This document shows positions 8,656 to 16,293 of a DNA stretch of 64,000 nt, piece after piece (position 1 is the first letter of the stretch; each line of letters starts with the position of its first letter). A model generated the notes under the pieces. The model had not been told where the DNA came from, did not search any database, and saw only the letters and a program-made list of their open reading frames with translations. The stretch covers positions 2,666,001-2,730,000 of the forward strand of contig NZ_AP022834.1 in assembly GCF_013394385.1 (NCBI RefSeq), written 5' to 3'. This DNA comes from Kocuria sp. TGY1127_2 (GTDB taxonomy: Bacteria; Actinomycetota; Actinomycetes; Actinomycetales; Micrococcaceae). The position numbers and the translations under genes are program-made.

Positions 8656-9264
8656 ATGGCTAATTCGAAAAAGCGCTCTCCCGCCGGAAAACCCCACGAC
8701 GGTCAGGCCAATAAGATCTCACGGACGCTCGTGCGCCACTGGCAGGTCCTGACCGCCCTGCTACTGCTCGTGGTGGGTTCGGTCGGTCTGATCCTGAGTG
8801 ACTACGGAAAGTCGGAGTGCACGATTCTGAATTCATCGGCCATACCGGATCATCTGTCAGAAGACATGCAGAAGGCCTCGGAGGAATCGGGATTTCCCGT
8901 CAAGATTCTCGCGGCTCAGATCGAGGCCGAATCGGGGTGGAACCCTGACGCTCATTCGAAAGCCGGTGCCATGGGAATCGCGCAATTCACCCAGGACACC
9001 TGGGACGTCTGGGGGGACGGGGACCCCATGAATGAAAAGGATGCGATCGCGGCCCAGGGCCGGTACATGAAGTACCTCCACAAGCAGGCCGACGAATACG
9101 CCAATTCCGAAGAAGACGTCGCACGGTACGCTTTGGCCGGCTACAACGCCGGCCCCAACGCCATGAAGAAGGCGCACGGTGTCCCCGACATCTCCGAAAC
9201 CAAGAATTACGTCCACAAGATCATGAAGCTTTCCGAAGGCAAGTACTCGAAGACTTGCAATTAG
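8656..9264 (+). CDS. Membrane-anchored lytic transglycosylase (SLT domain)
   Basis: Predicted peptidoglycan-cleaving enzyme. A short basic cytoplasmic segment (1-28) precedes one hydrophobic helix (about 29-48) that acts as anchor or uncleaved signal. The rest is a Slt/lysozyme-like domain. QIEAESGWNPDAHS carries the catalytic Glu (about 92), followed by AGAMGIAQFTQDTW and ALAGYNAGPNAM, the standard SLT motifs. Two cysteines, near the helix and at the C-terminus, might form a disulfide. Length 202 residues. It appears leaderless and monocistronic. Its peptidoglycan target is inferred from the family. Confidence 0.88.
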   Translation: MANSKKRSPAGKPHDGQANKISRTLVRHWQVLTALLLLVVGSVGLILSDYGKSECTILNSSAIPDHLSEDMQKASEESGFPVKILAAQIEAESGWNPDAHSKAGAMGIAQFTQDTWDVWGDGDPMNEKDAIAAQGRYMKYLHKQADEYANSEEDVARYALAGYNAGPNAMKKAHGVPDISETKNYVHKIMKLSEGKYSKTCN

Positions 9265-9328
9265 TCCACGGGGTTCAGAATTCGAGCCGCGGTCCGGAGC
9301 ATTCTCCCCGAGGCTGGCTTCCTTGGAC

Positions 9329-9334
9329 TAGATT
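9329..9334 (+). promoter_or_regulatory. -10 hexamer for a leaderless transcript (sulfurtransferase)
   Basis: TAGATT, 6 bases before the ATG at 9341. No Shine-Dalgarno sequence is visible. Confidence 0.5.
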
Positions 9335-9340
9335 GGCACT

Positions 9341-10213
9341 ATGCCTACGTCTTCACATATTCCTTGGGTCACATCGGTCGAGGACGCCGACCAGCTGCTC
9401 CTCGGCTCCGATCTGGAGGTCCGCGTGGCCGATGTGCGTTGGTACTTGGATGGGCGCTCAGGTTCTGCCGCCTTTGCCTCGGGCCATCTGCCCGAGGCGA
9501 CTTTCGTCGATCTTGACACGGTCCTTGCTGCGCCGGCAACGGCCGAATCCGGCCGACATCCGCTCCCGGATCCCGAGACTTTCGCGGCCGGCATGGAAGC
9601 CGCGGGCATAGCCGAGAATACCGTCGTCATCGCCTACGACGATGCCTCGGGAGGCTCTGCTTCCCGACTCGTGTGGTTATTGCGCGCCACGGGGCACACC
9701 GCGACCCTTCTCGACGGCGGGATCCAGGCCTGGGCCCGTCAGCATGGCGCGGACGCCCTCGAAACCGGGGCAGGCGACGAAATTCCGGCACCCGCGGGAA
9801 GCTTCCGACGCACGCCGGTGAACCCGGAATGGCTCGCGACGATGCACGACGCCGAAACTGCCGCTTCTGACGGACTCCCGCTTCTGGACTCGCGTGCCCC
9901 AGAACGGTACCGGGGCGAGGTCGAGCCGATGGATCCATGGGCAGGCCACATTCCCGGCGCACTCAATGTTTTCCACGCGGAGAACATCGGAACGGACGGA
10001 CACTTTTTGGCGGCCGTCGATCTGCGGAAACGCTTCGGAGAGGCAGGCGTGGACGGCGATACCGAACCCATCGTGTACTGCGGGTCCGGCGTGACGGCAT
10101 GTCATAACCTCGTGGCTCTGGAAGCCGCAGGCCTCCACGGGCGCCTCTACCCGGGATCCTGGTCCCAGTATTCGGCCCTCCATCCCGAGCCGGGCGATGT
10201 TTCCGGCTCATAG
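9341..10213 (+). CDS. Two-domain rhodanese sulfurtransferase
   Basis: Thiosulfate or 3-mercaptopyruvate sulfurtransferase that moves sulfane sulfur to cyanide or thiol acceptors in the cytoplasm. The first rhodanese repeat (about 10-135) is inactive, with Asp (YDDASGGSASR) where the catalytic Cys would be. The second (about 160-285) carries Cys247 in the active loop CGSGVT, closer to the mercaptopyruvate sulfurtransferase type loop (CGxGVTA). DVRWYL and HLPEATFVDLD are normal family elements. It is 290 residues. A strong hairpin follows at 10215-10252. Confidence 0.9.
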   Translation: MPTSSHIPWVTSVEDADQLLLGSDLEVRVADVRWYLDGRSGSAAFASGHLPEATFVDLDTVLAAPATAESGRHPLPDPETFAAGMEAAGIAENTVVIAYDDASGGSASRLVWLLRATGHTATLLDGGIQAWARQHGADALETGAGDEIPAPAGSFRRTPVNPEWLATMHDAETAASDGLPLLDSRAPERYRGEVEPMDPWAGHIPGALNVFHAENIGTDGHFLAAVDLRKRFGEAGVDGDTEPIVYCGSGVTACHNLVALEAAGLHGRLYPGSWSQYSALHPEPGDVSGS

Positions 10214-10214
10214 A

Positions 10215-10252
10215 AGAACTCCCCACTTCCGTGCCAGGAGTGGGGAGTTCTT
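10215..10252. terminator. Intrinsic terminator after the sulfurtransferase gene
   Basis: AGAACTCCCCACT pairs with AGTGGGGAGTTCT across an 11-base loop, followed by TTG on the plus strand. It lies between convergent genes and may serve both. Confidence 0.8.
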
Positions 10253-10275
10253 TGTGCCACCGGAGCGCTGGGCCC

Positions 10276-11547
10276 CTAGAGGACGCCCGCCAGGCGCTGG
10301 ACCCCCTCCGCGAGACGTTCCGGGGCCACCGATGAGAACGCGAGGCGCACATTGCGTGCCCCGGAGGGCTCGGCAGGCGGATTGCCTGCGCGGTGCGCGG
10401 CGGCGTCGTCGTAGAACGCGGTGCCCGGCACGAACACCACGCCCGCATCGATGGCCCGGGGAAGTGCTAGCTCAGCATTTCCGGCCCCGCCCTCGGGCAG
10501 GGTCAGCCAGGTGAAGAACCCACCCTCCGGAGTCGTCCACTGCGTGCCCTCGGGCATGAACTTCTCGCACGCCTCCAGAACGGATTCGCACCGCTCCTTG
10601 TACAGCTTGGAGGTCCTGCGGGTGTGAGGCTCCCACATCCCTTCGCTCATGAACCCGAGAACCAGCCGTTGGGAGAGGACCGACGGACAAATGGTTACGG
10701 CCTCACCCGCGATCTGCAGGAACTTGCGGACCCGCGGCGGCGCAACCATCCAGCCGACGCGCACCCCCGGTGAGAAAACCTTCGAGAAACTACCGAGGTA
10801 GATGACGGCTTCGGGATCGTACGAATGCAGGGACCGATGACGCTCCCCGTCGAATCCGAGCTGACCATAGGGGTTGTCCTCAACCACCAGGACGTCGTTC
10901 TCACGGCACACACGGACGAGTTCTGCACGGCGCTCGTCAGCGAGCGTCACACCGGTGGGGTTCTGGTAATTGGGGATCGTGTAGAGGAATTTGACCTTTT
11001 TTCCCTCGGACTTGAGGCGTGTGATCTTCTCCTCGACCTCTGCCGGGTCCAGACCCTGATCGTCCATCTCTACCTGCTGGACCTCGACCTCGTAGCCTTC
11101 GAATACCCCGAGGGCGCCAGTATAGGTGGGCCCTTCCGCCAGAATGACGTCGCCCGGGTCCGTGAACAGCTTGGTCACGAGGTCGAGCCCCATCTGTGAG
11201 CCCGCGGTCATCTGGATCTCGTCCAGCTTGGGGTGGGAGCCTTCCGACTCCATGAACTCACACACGAGCTCTGCCAGTTCTTCCAAACCGGCGCCCGAGC
11301 CGTACTGCAGGACCTCGAGGCCCTCCTCGGAGATGATCTTGGAAGCCATCTCACCCAAACGGTCCAATGGAAGGAGTTCGAGGTCCGGGTTGCCACCGGC
11401 CAAAGAGATGATGCCCGGACGCATCGAGACCTCGAAGACGTCACGCACGGGCGAGGGACGGAAGCCCGCAGCCCTCGAGGCAAAACCTTGCATGAGACGC
11501 GCGTCCGCGCCGGTTGCTCCGGACATGAGTTCCTGAATGCTGACCAC
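10276..11547 (-). CDS. PLP-dependent class I/II aminotransferase (LysN/MocR-core type)
   Basis: Fold-type I aminotransferase of 423 residues without the GntR domain of MocR regulators. Visible PLP-site residues are Asn196 in NYQNPTG, Asp224 in VEDNPYG, and the Schiff-base Lys256 in GSFSKVFSPGVRVGW. GGNPDLELLP near 51-60 is typical of 2-aminoadipate/aromatic-type transaminases. The gene lies downstream of the agmatinase gene in the same direction, about 135 bases away. This suggests a role in arginine or guanidino compound transamination, but that is inference, and a general aromatic or branched-chain role fits equally well. Confidence 0.85.
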   Translation of the reverse strand: MVSIQELMSGATGADARLMQGFASRAAGFRPSPVRDVFEVSMRPGIISLAGGNPDLELLPLDRLGEMASKIISEEGLEVLQYGSGAGLEELAELVCEFMESEGSHPKLDEIQMTAGSQMGLDLVTKLFTDPGDVILAEGPTYTGALGVFEGYEVEVQQVEMDDQGLDPAEVEEKITRLKSEGKKVKFLYTIPNYQNPTGVTLADERRAELVRVCRENDVLVVEDNPYGQLGFDGERHRSLHSYDPEAVIYLGSFSKVFSPGVRVGWMVAPPRVRKFLQIAGEAVTICPSVLSQRLVLGFMSEGMWEPHTRRTSKLYKERCESVLEACEKFMPEGTQWTTPEGGFFTWLTLPEGGAGNAELALPRAIDAGVVFVPGTAFYDDAAAHRAGNPPAEPSGARNVRLAFSSVAPERLAEGVQRLAGVL

Positions 11548-11683
11548 TTAAGTCTCCTTTGATTCGAGTGGAGGTCGAGGACCTGGTCTGGTGGGGTCGT
11601 CGCGTGCGGACACCACGGCTGAGGGGCACGCCCGGGACCCGTGTGGGGCCGCACCCGGCGTCCGTGCCGGGTACGGCTCCTGC

Positions 11684-12757
11684 CTATGCCCCGTACGTGT
11701 TCTTGGCCTCGCCGTATGCGGGGCCATCTGCCGACGCGTTCTTGCCCAGGGCCATCAGGCTGATGAATTCGTACACAATATGTGCCGCGGCTATACCGGT
11801 CAGTTCCGCGTGATCGTAAGCAGGGGCCACTTCCACGACCTCGGCGCCGACCACGTCCAGTCCGCGCAGGCCACGGACGATCTCGAGGATCTCGCGGCTC
11901 GTCGCGCCACCGGCTTCCGGGGTCCCGGTCCCCGGAGCATGAGCCGGGTCCAGCACGTCGATGTCCAGGGAAATATACAACGGACGGTCACCCACGCGCT
12001 TTCGGAGCAACTCGACGACCCTGTCGACGCCGAGGCGGTAGATATCGGCGGATGAGACAATGCCGAAACCGAAGCGGGCGTCGTCGTCGAGATCCTCCGT
12101 TCCGTACAGCGGACCCCGGGTGCCTACGTGGCAGAGCGCATCCGTATCGATGAGATTTTCCTCGAAAGCACGGCGGAATGGGGTTCCGTGGGTGTATTCG
12201 GCACCGAAGTAGGTATCCCACGTATCCAAATGCGCGTCAAAGTGCAGCAGAGCTACCGGCCCATGCTGTCGGTGCATGTTCCGCAGGTTGGGCAGCGCAA
12301 TGGTGTGGTCACCGCCGATCGTAACGAGCTTGGTACCGTCCTTGGTCAGCTCGTGAGCGCCCGCGTCCATCGCCTCAAGGGCTTCCTCGATGTTGAAGGG
12401 ATTGCCGATGATGTCACCCGCGTCAGCGACCTGGGTGTTCTTGAACGGGGAAACGTTCTGCGCAGGGTTGAAGGGACGCAAGAGACGGGAGGACTCGCGA
12501 ACGTGATTCGAACCGAAACGCGCACCCGGGCGGTACGAGACCCCGGTGTCCCACGGCATGCCGGCGACGACGACGTCCGCCTTGTTCACCTCGTCCAATC
12601 GGGGCAACCGAGCGAAGGTTCCGTTACCGGCCCAGCGCGGGACCTGGGCGGCGTTGACGGGACCCACGTACTCGCGACCGTTCGCATCGGTTTCGATAAT
12701 GCGCTCGGGGTCCGCCGAGAAACTCGGCTGAATCTTGGGATCGTTTTTGCTGCTCAC
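11684..12757 (-). CDS. Agmatinase-family ureohydrolase (agmatinase or guanidinobutyrase)
   Basis: Binuclear-manganese hydrolase that releases urea from a guanidino compound. All six metal ligands are visible: His151 (GGDH), Asp174, His176 and Asp178 (FDAHLDTWD), Asp265 and Asp267 ([14 protein letters not shown]). The GTG at 12757 gives 357 residues and is chosen because GGGAGGA lies 6-8 bases upstream; the longer open frame to 12976 has a low-complexity N-terminus and overlaps the fructosamine kinase gene. Near genes for an aminotransferase, a ThDP decarboxylase and semialdehyde dehydrogenases, 4-guanidinobutyrate is as likely a substrate as agmatine. A palindrome lies 42 bases upstream. Confidence 0.9.
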   Translation of the reverse strand: MSSKNDPKIQPSFSADPERIIETDANGREYVGPVNAAQVPRWAGNGTFARLPRLDEVNKADVVVAGMPWDTGVSYRPGARFGSNHVRESSRLLRPFNPAQNVSPFKNTQVADAGDIIGNPFNIEEALEAMDAGAHELTKDGTKLVTIGGDHTIALPNLRNMHRQHGPVALLHFDAHLDTWDTYFGAEYTHGTPFRRAFEENLIDTDALCHVGTRGPLYGTEDLDDDARFGFGIVSSADIYRLGVDRVVELLRKRVGDRPLYISLDIDVLDPAHAPGTGTPEAGGATSREILEIVRGLRGLDVVGAEVVEVAPAYDHAELTGIAAAHIVYEFISLMALGKNASADGPAYGEAKNTYGA

Positions 12758-12798
12758 GTGTGTCCTCCCGGGAAGTCGTACTGGGCTTGTTTCCCATT

Positions 12799-12824
12799 GT
12801 GCAACAAAAGTTGCTTTTGTGCAC
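12799..12824 (-). promoter_or_regulatory. Palindromic operator candidate upstream of the agmatinase gene
   Basis: On the minus strand, GTGCA-CAAAAG, a CAA centre, then CTTTTG-T-TGCAC form nested inverted repeats, broken only by a single extra base on one side. It lies about 40 bases before the GTG start, where a repressor or activator would act. The cognate regulator is not known. Confidence 0.45.
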
Positions 12825-12864
12825 TGGGGCATACTCGTCACGCCCCGCCCGCAAAACGATCCGC

Positions 12865-13620
12865 CTAGACGTAGCGACGAGCCGCCTGAATCGCTTGCTT
12901 GACGTACCCACCGCCGAACAATGCCGCATGGAGCAGGATCAAATGAAGCTGATGCAAGTCCACGCGTTCCTGCCACCCCGCCTCCAGCGGATGGACCTCT
13001 TCATAGCCTTCGAGAATGTCGCGCAGATGCGGGGCTCCGAACATCGCCAATGCGGCCAGGTCGTCCTCGCGGTGCCCGCCATATGTCGTCGGATCGATCA
13101 GCACGGCTTCGTCACTGGTCCAGAGCACATTGCCCGCCCACAGATCGCCGTGCAGACGGGACGGCGCATCACCGTCGTCGAAAACTCCGTCACGCAACCG
13201 CTCACACAGCTGACCGAACAGTCGTCGCTCGTCGCTGGAGAAGCCTTTGACCTCCCGAACCAGCGGCGCAATCCTCAACTGGGCGAACATCGCTCCCCAT
13301 GATTCGAATTCACCGAGGGGCAAGGCCAGTTGCTGGCTCGCAGGACCTTGGTATCCGTCGCCCTCCCACCCTGGAGGACCCGCTCCCCATGCCGGGGCAC
13401 CGGCGTCGTGCATCGTGGCAAGACCCTGGCCGAATGCCCGCGCGGCCGCCTTGGACGGAGAGGATTCCCGTATCAGTTCGAGCCGGAGGCCATCCTCGGC
13501 CACACCGACGACGCGACAAATGCGCGCACCCCCATCGCCTTCCGCATCGGTTAGCCATTCCAAGCCGGATTTTTCCCAGTCAGCAGGTCTGCCGGTCGTG
13601 TGCTTGGTGAAAAACTCCAT
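12865..13620 (-). CDS. Fructosamine kinase family protein
   Basis: Predicted kinase of the fructosamine-3-kinase family, which phosphorylates sugar adducts on amines so that the adducts fall apart (protein or metabolite repair). [13 protein letters not shown] (about 153-165) is the kinase catalytic loop with Asp, and [22 protein letters not shown] is the metal-binding segment with the family's DPxxxxGHxExDL pattern. Length 251 residues is slightly short of the usual 270-290, with the N-terminal nucleotide-binding lobe reduced. It is divergent from the glycerophosphodiesterase gene and looks monocistronic. Confidence 0.9.
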   Translation of the reverse strand: MEFFTKHTTGRPADWEKSGLEWLTDAEGDGGARICRVVGVAEDGLRLELIRESSPSKAAARAFGQGLATMHDAGAPAWGAGPPGWEGDGYQGPASQQLALPLGEFESWGAMFAQLRIAPLVREVKGFSSDERRLFGQLCERLRDGVFDDGDAPSRLHGDLWAGNVLWTSDEAVLIDPTTYGGHREDDLAALAMFGAPHLRDILEGYEEVHPLEAGWQERVDLHQLHLILLHAALFGGGYVKQAIQAARRYV

Positions 13621-13704
13621 ACCTCATGATCCACCAACGCACCGCCAGCCCAAAAGGGGGTCGGCGTTAACCGGCACGCCACTTTTCTCTGCCACTATGG
13701 ATTC

Positions 13705-14535
13705 GTGAGTTTCTTGATCGCCCATCGCGGGCACTCCGAGAAGGCCCCCGAAAACACTATGGCCGCGTTCCGGGCGGCCGCGGACGCCGGTTTCCAGTGG
13801 GTTGAGACGGATGCCGACATGCTGGTTGACGGGACCATTGTGCTCATCCACGATTCGTCCTTCAAACGCACTGGTAAAGTCGCGACCCGTGTGAGCGAAT
13901 CGCAGATTGAAGATCTGGCAGAGATCGACGTAGGTCGCTGGTTCTCCCCGAACTTCGCGGACACTCGCGTTCCCACCCTCAGAGACCTGGTGGATCTCAT
14001 GAACAACACCGGCCTGAACATGAATCTGGAGCTCAAGCTCACCGACCCCAGCCCTGAACGGGTCGACACCTACATTCATGCGATCGCCCGGGAGCTTGAG
14101 CGCGTCAAACCTCGTGACGAGGAACCGCGCGTCATCGTTTCCTCCTTCAATCACCCCCTCCTCACGGCACTCCACCTCGTGGCGCCCCGCCTTCGTTTGG
14201 CCTGCCTCTTCGAGCGGAACCGTTTCACCCTGACGAACCGGCATTCGGGGTGGCGAGAGATCGCCCATTCCATCGGCGCGACGTACGTTCATCCGCACCA
14301 TCGCGAACTCAACGAACATATCGTCGGATTGATACATGCCGAAGGGCTCGAAATCAACACGTGGACCGTCAACAACCCTGGCCGTGCAGCCGAACTCGCC
14401 GGCTGGGGCGTCGACGGAATCTGCACGGATGGCCCCAAAGGGCTCACTCCAATCGAGGCGCCCGCAGCATTGCGGCACGCACCTGCGGCACGCCCCGAGC
14501 CGCATCAGTCCGGAAGCGCAAAAGCCCATCCGTGA
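13705..14535 (+). CDS. Glycerophosphodiester phosphodiesterase
   Basis: Hydrolyses glycerophosphodiesters from phospholipid turnover to glycerol-3-phosphate and an alcohol. The 276-residue protein carries the GDPD core: His7-Arg8 in AHRGHSEKAPENT, Glu34 and Asp36 in ETDADML, His49-Asp50 in IHDSSFKRT, and a C-terminal NTWTVNNPGRAAEL segment. No signal peptide, so it is cytoplasmic. The GTG start has no ribosome-binding site. It overlaps the stop of a three-codon ATG-GAT-TCG-TGA frame (13697-13708), so coupling or a leaderless start (CACTAT six bases upstream) are both possible. Confidence 0.9.
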   Translation: MSFLIAHRGHSEKAPENTMAAFRAAADAGFQWVETDADMLVDGTIVLIHDSSFKRTGKVATRVSESQIEDLAEIDVGRWFSPNFADTRVPTLRDLVDLMNNTGLNMNLELKLTDPSPERVDTYIHAIARELERVKPRDEEPRVIVSSFNHPLLTALHLVAPRLRLACLFERNRFTLTNRHSGWREIAHSIGATYVHPHHRELNEHIVGLIHAEGLEINTWTVNNPGRAAELAGWGVDGICTDGPKGLTPIEAPAALRHAPAARPEPHQSGSAKAHP

Positions 14536-14613
14536 TTATTAAATAAAATTTACATAAATTCACATTTATAGCTTTCGTTGTAAACATATGACGAATTCAT
14601 TTTCCAGTCTTTG

Positions 14614-14643
14614 TTGACCACATACTGAGACGTGCATTACATT
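14614..14643 (+). promoter_or_regulatory. Promoter for the secreted protease
   Basis: TTGACC (14614-14619) and TACATT (14638-14643) separated by 18 bases form a sigma-70-like promoter within an AT-rich stretch, about 50 bases before the ATG at 14696. Confidence 0.5.
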
Positions 14644-14695
14644 AGGCTCACCAGGGCCAAAAATAGTTTGGTCCGTAGCTCTATGGAGTTAGTCA

Positions 14696-15442
14696 ATGAA
14701 AAAGCCTCAGCACCTTAAGAGAGCAGCTTCAGCACTTGGAATCCTCGGCGCTTCAATCGCTCTGGGCGTTTCCGGCACCCCCGCGTTGGCGGCAACGCAG
14801 GCGGATTCGACCAATTACATCGTCGGCGGTCAGGCGACCAATAGCCCTAATATCGTCCAGCTCTCCTTCAACACCGCAGGAGAGTCGGGAACCTTCGGCT
14901 GCACCGGCGAAGCCATCAACAGCGAATGGATTCTGACCGCGCGCCACTGCACCGAGGATTCGCAGAACATGAAGGCCTACTACTCGAACGACACGGCCAA
15001 TCCCGGCAAGGCCTATGGTTCCGATCGAGTGGTCAATTCGCCTTACGGTGACGTCGGCTTGATTCACCTCCAGAGCCCGCACGAGGTCAGCTCGTACGCC
15101 CAGCTGGGAAGCGGCTACAGCCCCAAGTCGGGCGACCAAGGCAATATCTTCGGGTACGGTCTCCGTGCCAACCAGGGACGAGCTGACTGGCTGTACACCG
15201 CGAGCGTGAACGTCTTGGGCTCGTCGACCGATGCCTTCGGCGGCAAGGCAGTACACGTCCGCGGTTCGAGCGGAGCCTCCAATCACGGCGACTCGGGTGG
15301 TCCGCTGGTCATCAACGGCCAGATCGTCGCCGTGTGCTCGACCGGCGACTCCGCAGATCCCGGCGCAGACACCCAGGCCGGCAGCAATTACGCCAACCTG
15401 ACCGATCACCGCAACTGGATCAGCCAGCAGACCGGGGTCTAA
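14696..15442 (+). CDS. Secreted trypsin-like serine protease
   Basis: Chymotrypsin-fold (S1) protease of 248 residues. A lysine-containing N-terminus and a hydrophobic helix end in ALA near residue 32, a likely signal peptidase site. A short propeptide then precedes IVGG (42-45), the classic mature trypsin N-terminus, implying a zymogen. The triad is visible: His84 in TARHC, Asp119 in YGDVGLIHL, Ser200 in GDSGGPL. Cys69 and Cys85 should form the His-loop disulfide. The ribosome site is TGGAG. The upstream region is AT-rich, unlike its surroundings, which may signal acquisition by transfer. Target proteins are unknown. Confidence 0.93.
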   Translation: MKKPQHLKRAASALGILGASIALGVSGTPALAATQADSTNYIVGGQATNSPNIVQLSFNTAGESGTFGCTGEAINSEWILTARHCTEDSQNMKAYYSNDTANPGKAYGSDRVVNSPYGDVGLIHLQSPHEVSSYAQLGSGYSPKSGDQGNIFGYGLRANQGRADWLYTASVNVLGSSTDAFGGKAVHVRGSSGASNHGDSGGPLVINGQIVAVCSTGDSADPGADTQAGSNYANLTDHRNWISQQTGV

Positions 15443-15465
15443 TCCAGCATTTCGACGGACACCAC

Positions 15466-15513
15466 TTCGCGCGGCGACAACCCCTTCACATCCGGGCGTT
15501 GTCGTCGCGCGAA
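15466..15513 (+). terminator. Long inverted repeat after the protease gene
   Basis: TTCGCGCGGCGACAAC (15466-15481) pairs with GTTGTCGTCGCGCGAA (15498-15513) with one mismatch and a 16-base loop. It lies about 25 bases after the stop codon and is a likely rho-independent terminator, although the T-run is weak. Confidence 0.65.
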
Positions 15514-15641
15514 TACTTTCGGCCCATCGAGAATTCTCAGGGCACAGAAGAATTTCGATATCTTGAGGAAATCTCGGCACTTCTTTTCAAATCGGAAGGA
15601 TTGATCGGCGCCCGTCGAAATATGAAATACCCCGAGAATCT

Positions 15642-16208
15642 CTACTTATTCACCAAAACCCAGAGGACCTCCGCCGGCCCGCCACCGGTATTGCGCCATG
15701 AATGAGGCTCCCGACCGCTCAGGGTCACGGAATCTCCGGGGCCCAGCTCAAGCTCCCCGGCGCTGGTCCTCAGCACGAATTCACCCGAGATGACGTGCAG
15801 AACCTCGGTCTCGCATTCCACGGTGTACAGGGCGTCTTCGCCGGTTCCCCCGGGTTCGATACTCGCCCGGATGACTTGGACCTTCTCGAGGTTCGGACCG
15901 GACACGAGTCGCTCGTGGATTCCCGCCCCGCCGAGGTCCACCTCGGGTGCCTCCTCCAGACGAATGACCTGGGTATCGGGCTCCTCGAAGAGATCACCGA
16001 CGTTCACACGGAGGGCTCTGCACAACTTGACGAGCGACGCGACGGAGGGCGAGGTCTGGTCTCGCTCGACACGACTGATGAACCCCTTGGTCAGGTCCGT
16101 CGCTGTTGCCAGCTGCTCAATCGTCATGTGCTGTCGCAACCGGTGATTGCGAAGCCGTGACCCCAGTTCAGGCGATCTCTCCAGTTGCTGAACGGGCAAC
16201 GCCTTCAT
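15642..16208 (-). CDS. XRE-family regulator with C-terminal cupin domain
   Basis: Transcription factor of 188 residues. An N-terminal HTH_3 domain (about 15-72) includes MTIEQLATATDLTKGFISRVERDQTSPS, with the recognition helix, followed by a cupin domain (about 110-185) with EVLHVISGEF and GDSVTLSGREPHSWRN that could bind a small ligand. This architecture usually controls amino acid, polyamine or sugar catabolism. AAAGGA at 8 bases supports the ATG at 16208. It is divergent from a sodium:solute symporter. An inverted repeat in the shared region (16231-16250) is a natural binding site. Autoregulation and symporter control are inferred. Confidence 0.88.
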   Translation of the reverse strand: MKALPVQQLERSPELGSRLRNHRLRQHMTIEQLATATDLTKGFISRVERDQTSPSVASLVKLCRALRVNVGDLFEEPDTQVIRLEEAPEVDLGGAGIHERLVSGPNLEKVQVIRASIEPGGTGEDALYTVECETEVLHVISGEFVLRTSAGELELGPGDSVTLSGREPHSWRNTGGGPAEVLWVLVNK

Positions 16209-16230
16209 CGCTCGATCCTTTCATTGGCCT

Positions 16231-16250
16231 CTATGCATGGTATCGATAGA
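16231..16250. promoter_or_regulatory. Operator candidate between the XRE-cupin gene and the symporter
   Basis: CTCTAT at 16230-16235 and ATAGAG-like ATAGA at 16246-16250 flank GCATGGTATCG, and the perfect TATCGATA palindrome sits at 16241-16248. It lies 20-40 bases before both starts and overlaps the likely promoter of the leader ORF. Confidence 0.35.
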
Positions 16251-16254
16251 GACC

Positions 16255-16293
16255 ATGAATTGCGCATCACATCAGGATTGGAACCGTTCTTGA
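16255..16293 (+). CDS. 12-codon upstream leader ORF overlapping the symporter start
   Basis: ATG at 16255 opens MNCASHQDWNRS and stops with TGA at 16291-16293. The TTG start of the symporter is at 16290-16292, so stop and start share TTGA. The symporter start has only a distant AGGA, so translation may depend on ribosomes finishing this peptide. The ATG lies 5-8 bases after TATCGATAGA, a possible -10, so it could be leaderless. No homology can be judged in 12 residues. Confidence 0.4.
   Translation: MNCASHQDWNRS

Noticed and set aside
12758-12976. N-terminal extension of the agmatinase gene
   Set aside because: It overlaps the fructosamine kinase gene, is Ser/Gly/Arg-rich, and lacks a ribosome site. 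The GTG at 12757 has a strong one.
13673-13704. Sigma-70 promoter with -35 before the glycerophosphodiesterase
   Set aside because: TTAACC at 13667-13672 is 20 or more bases from a possible -10, too far for a standard promoter.
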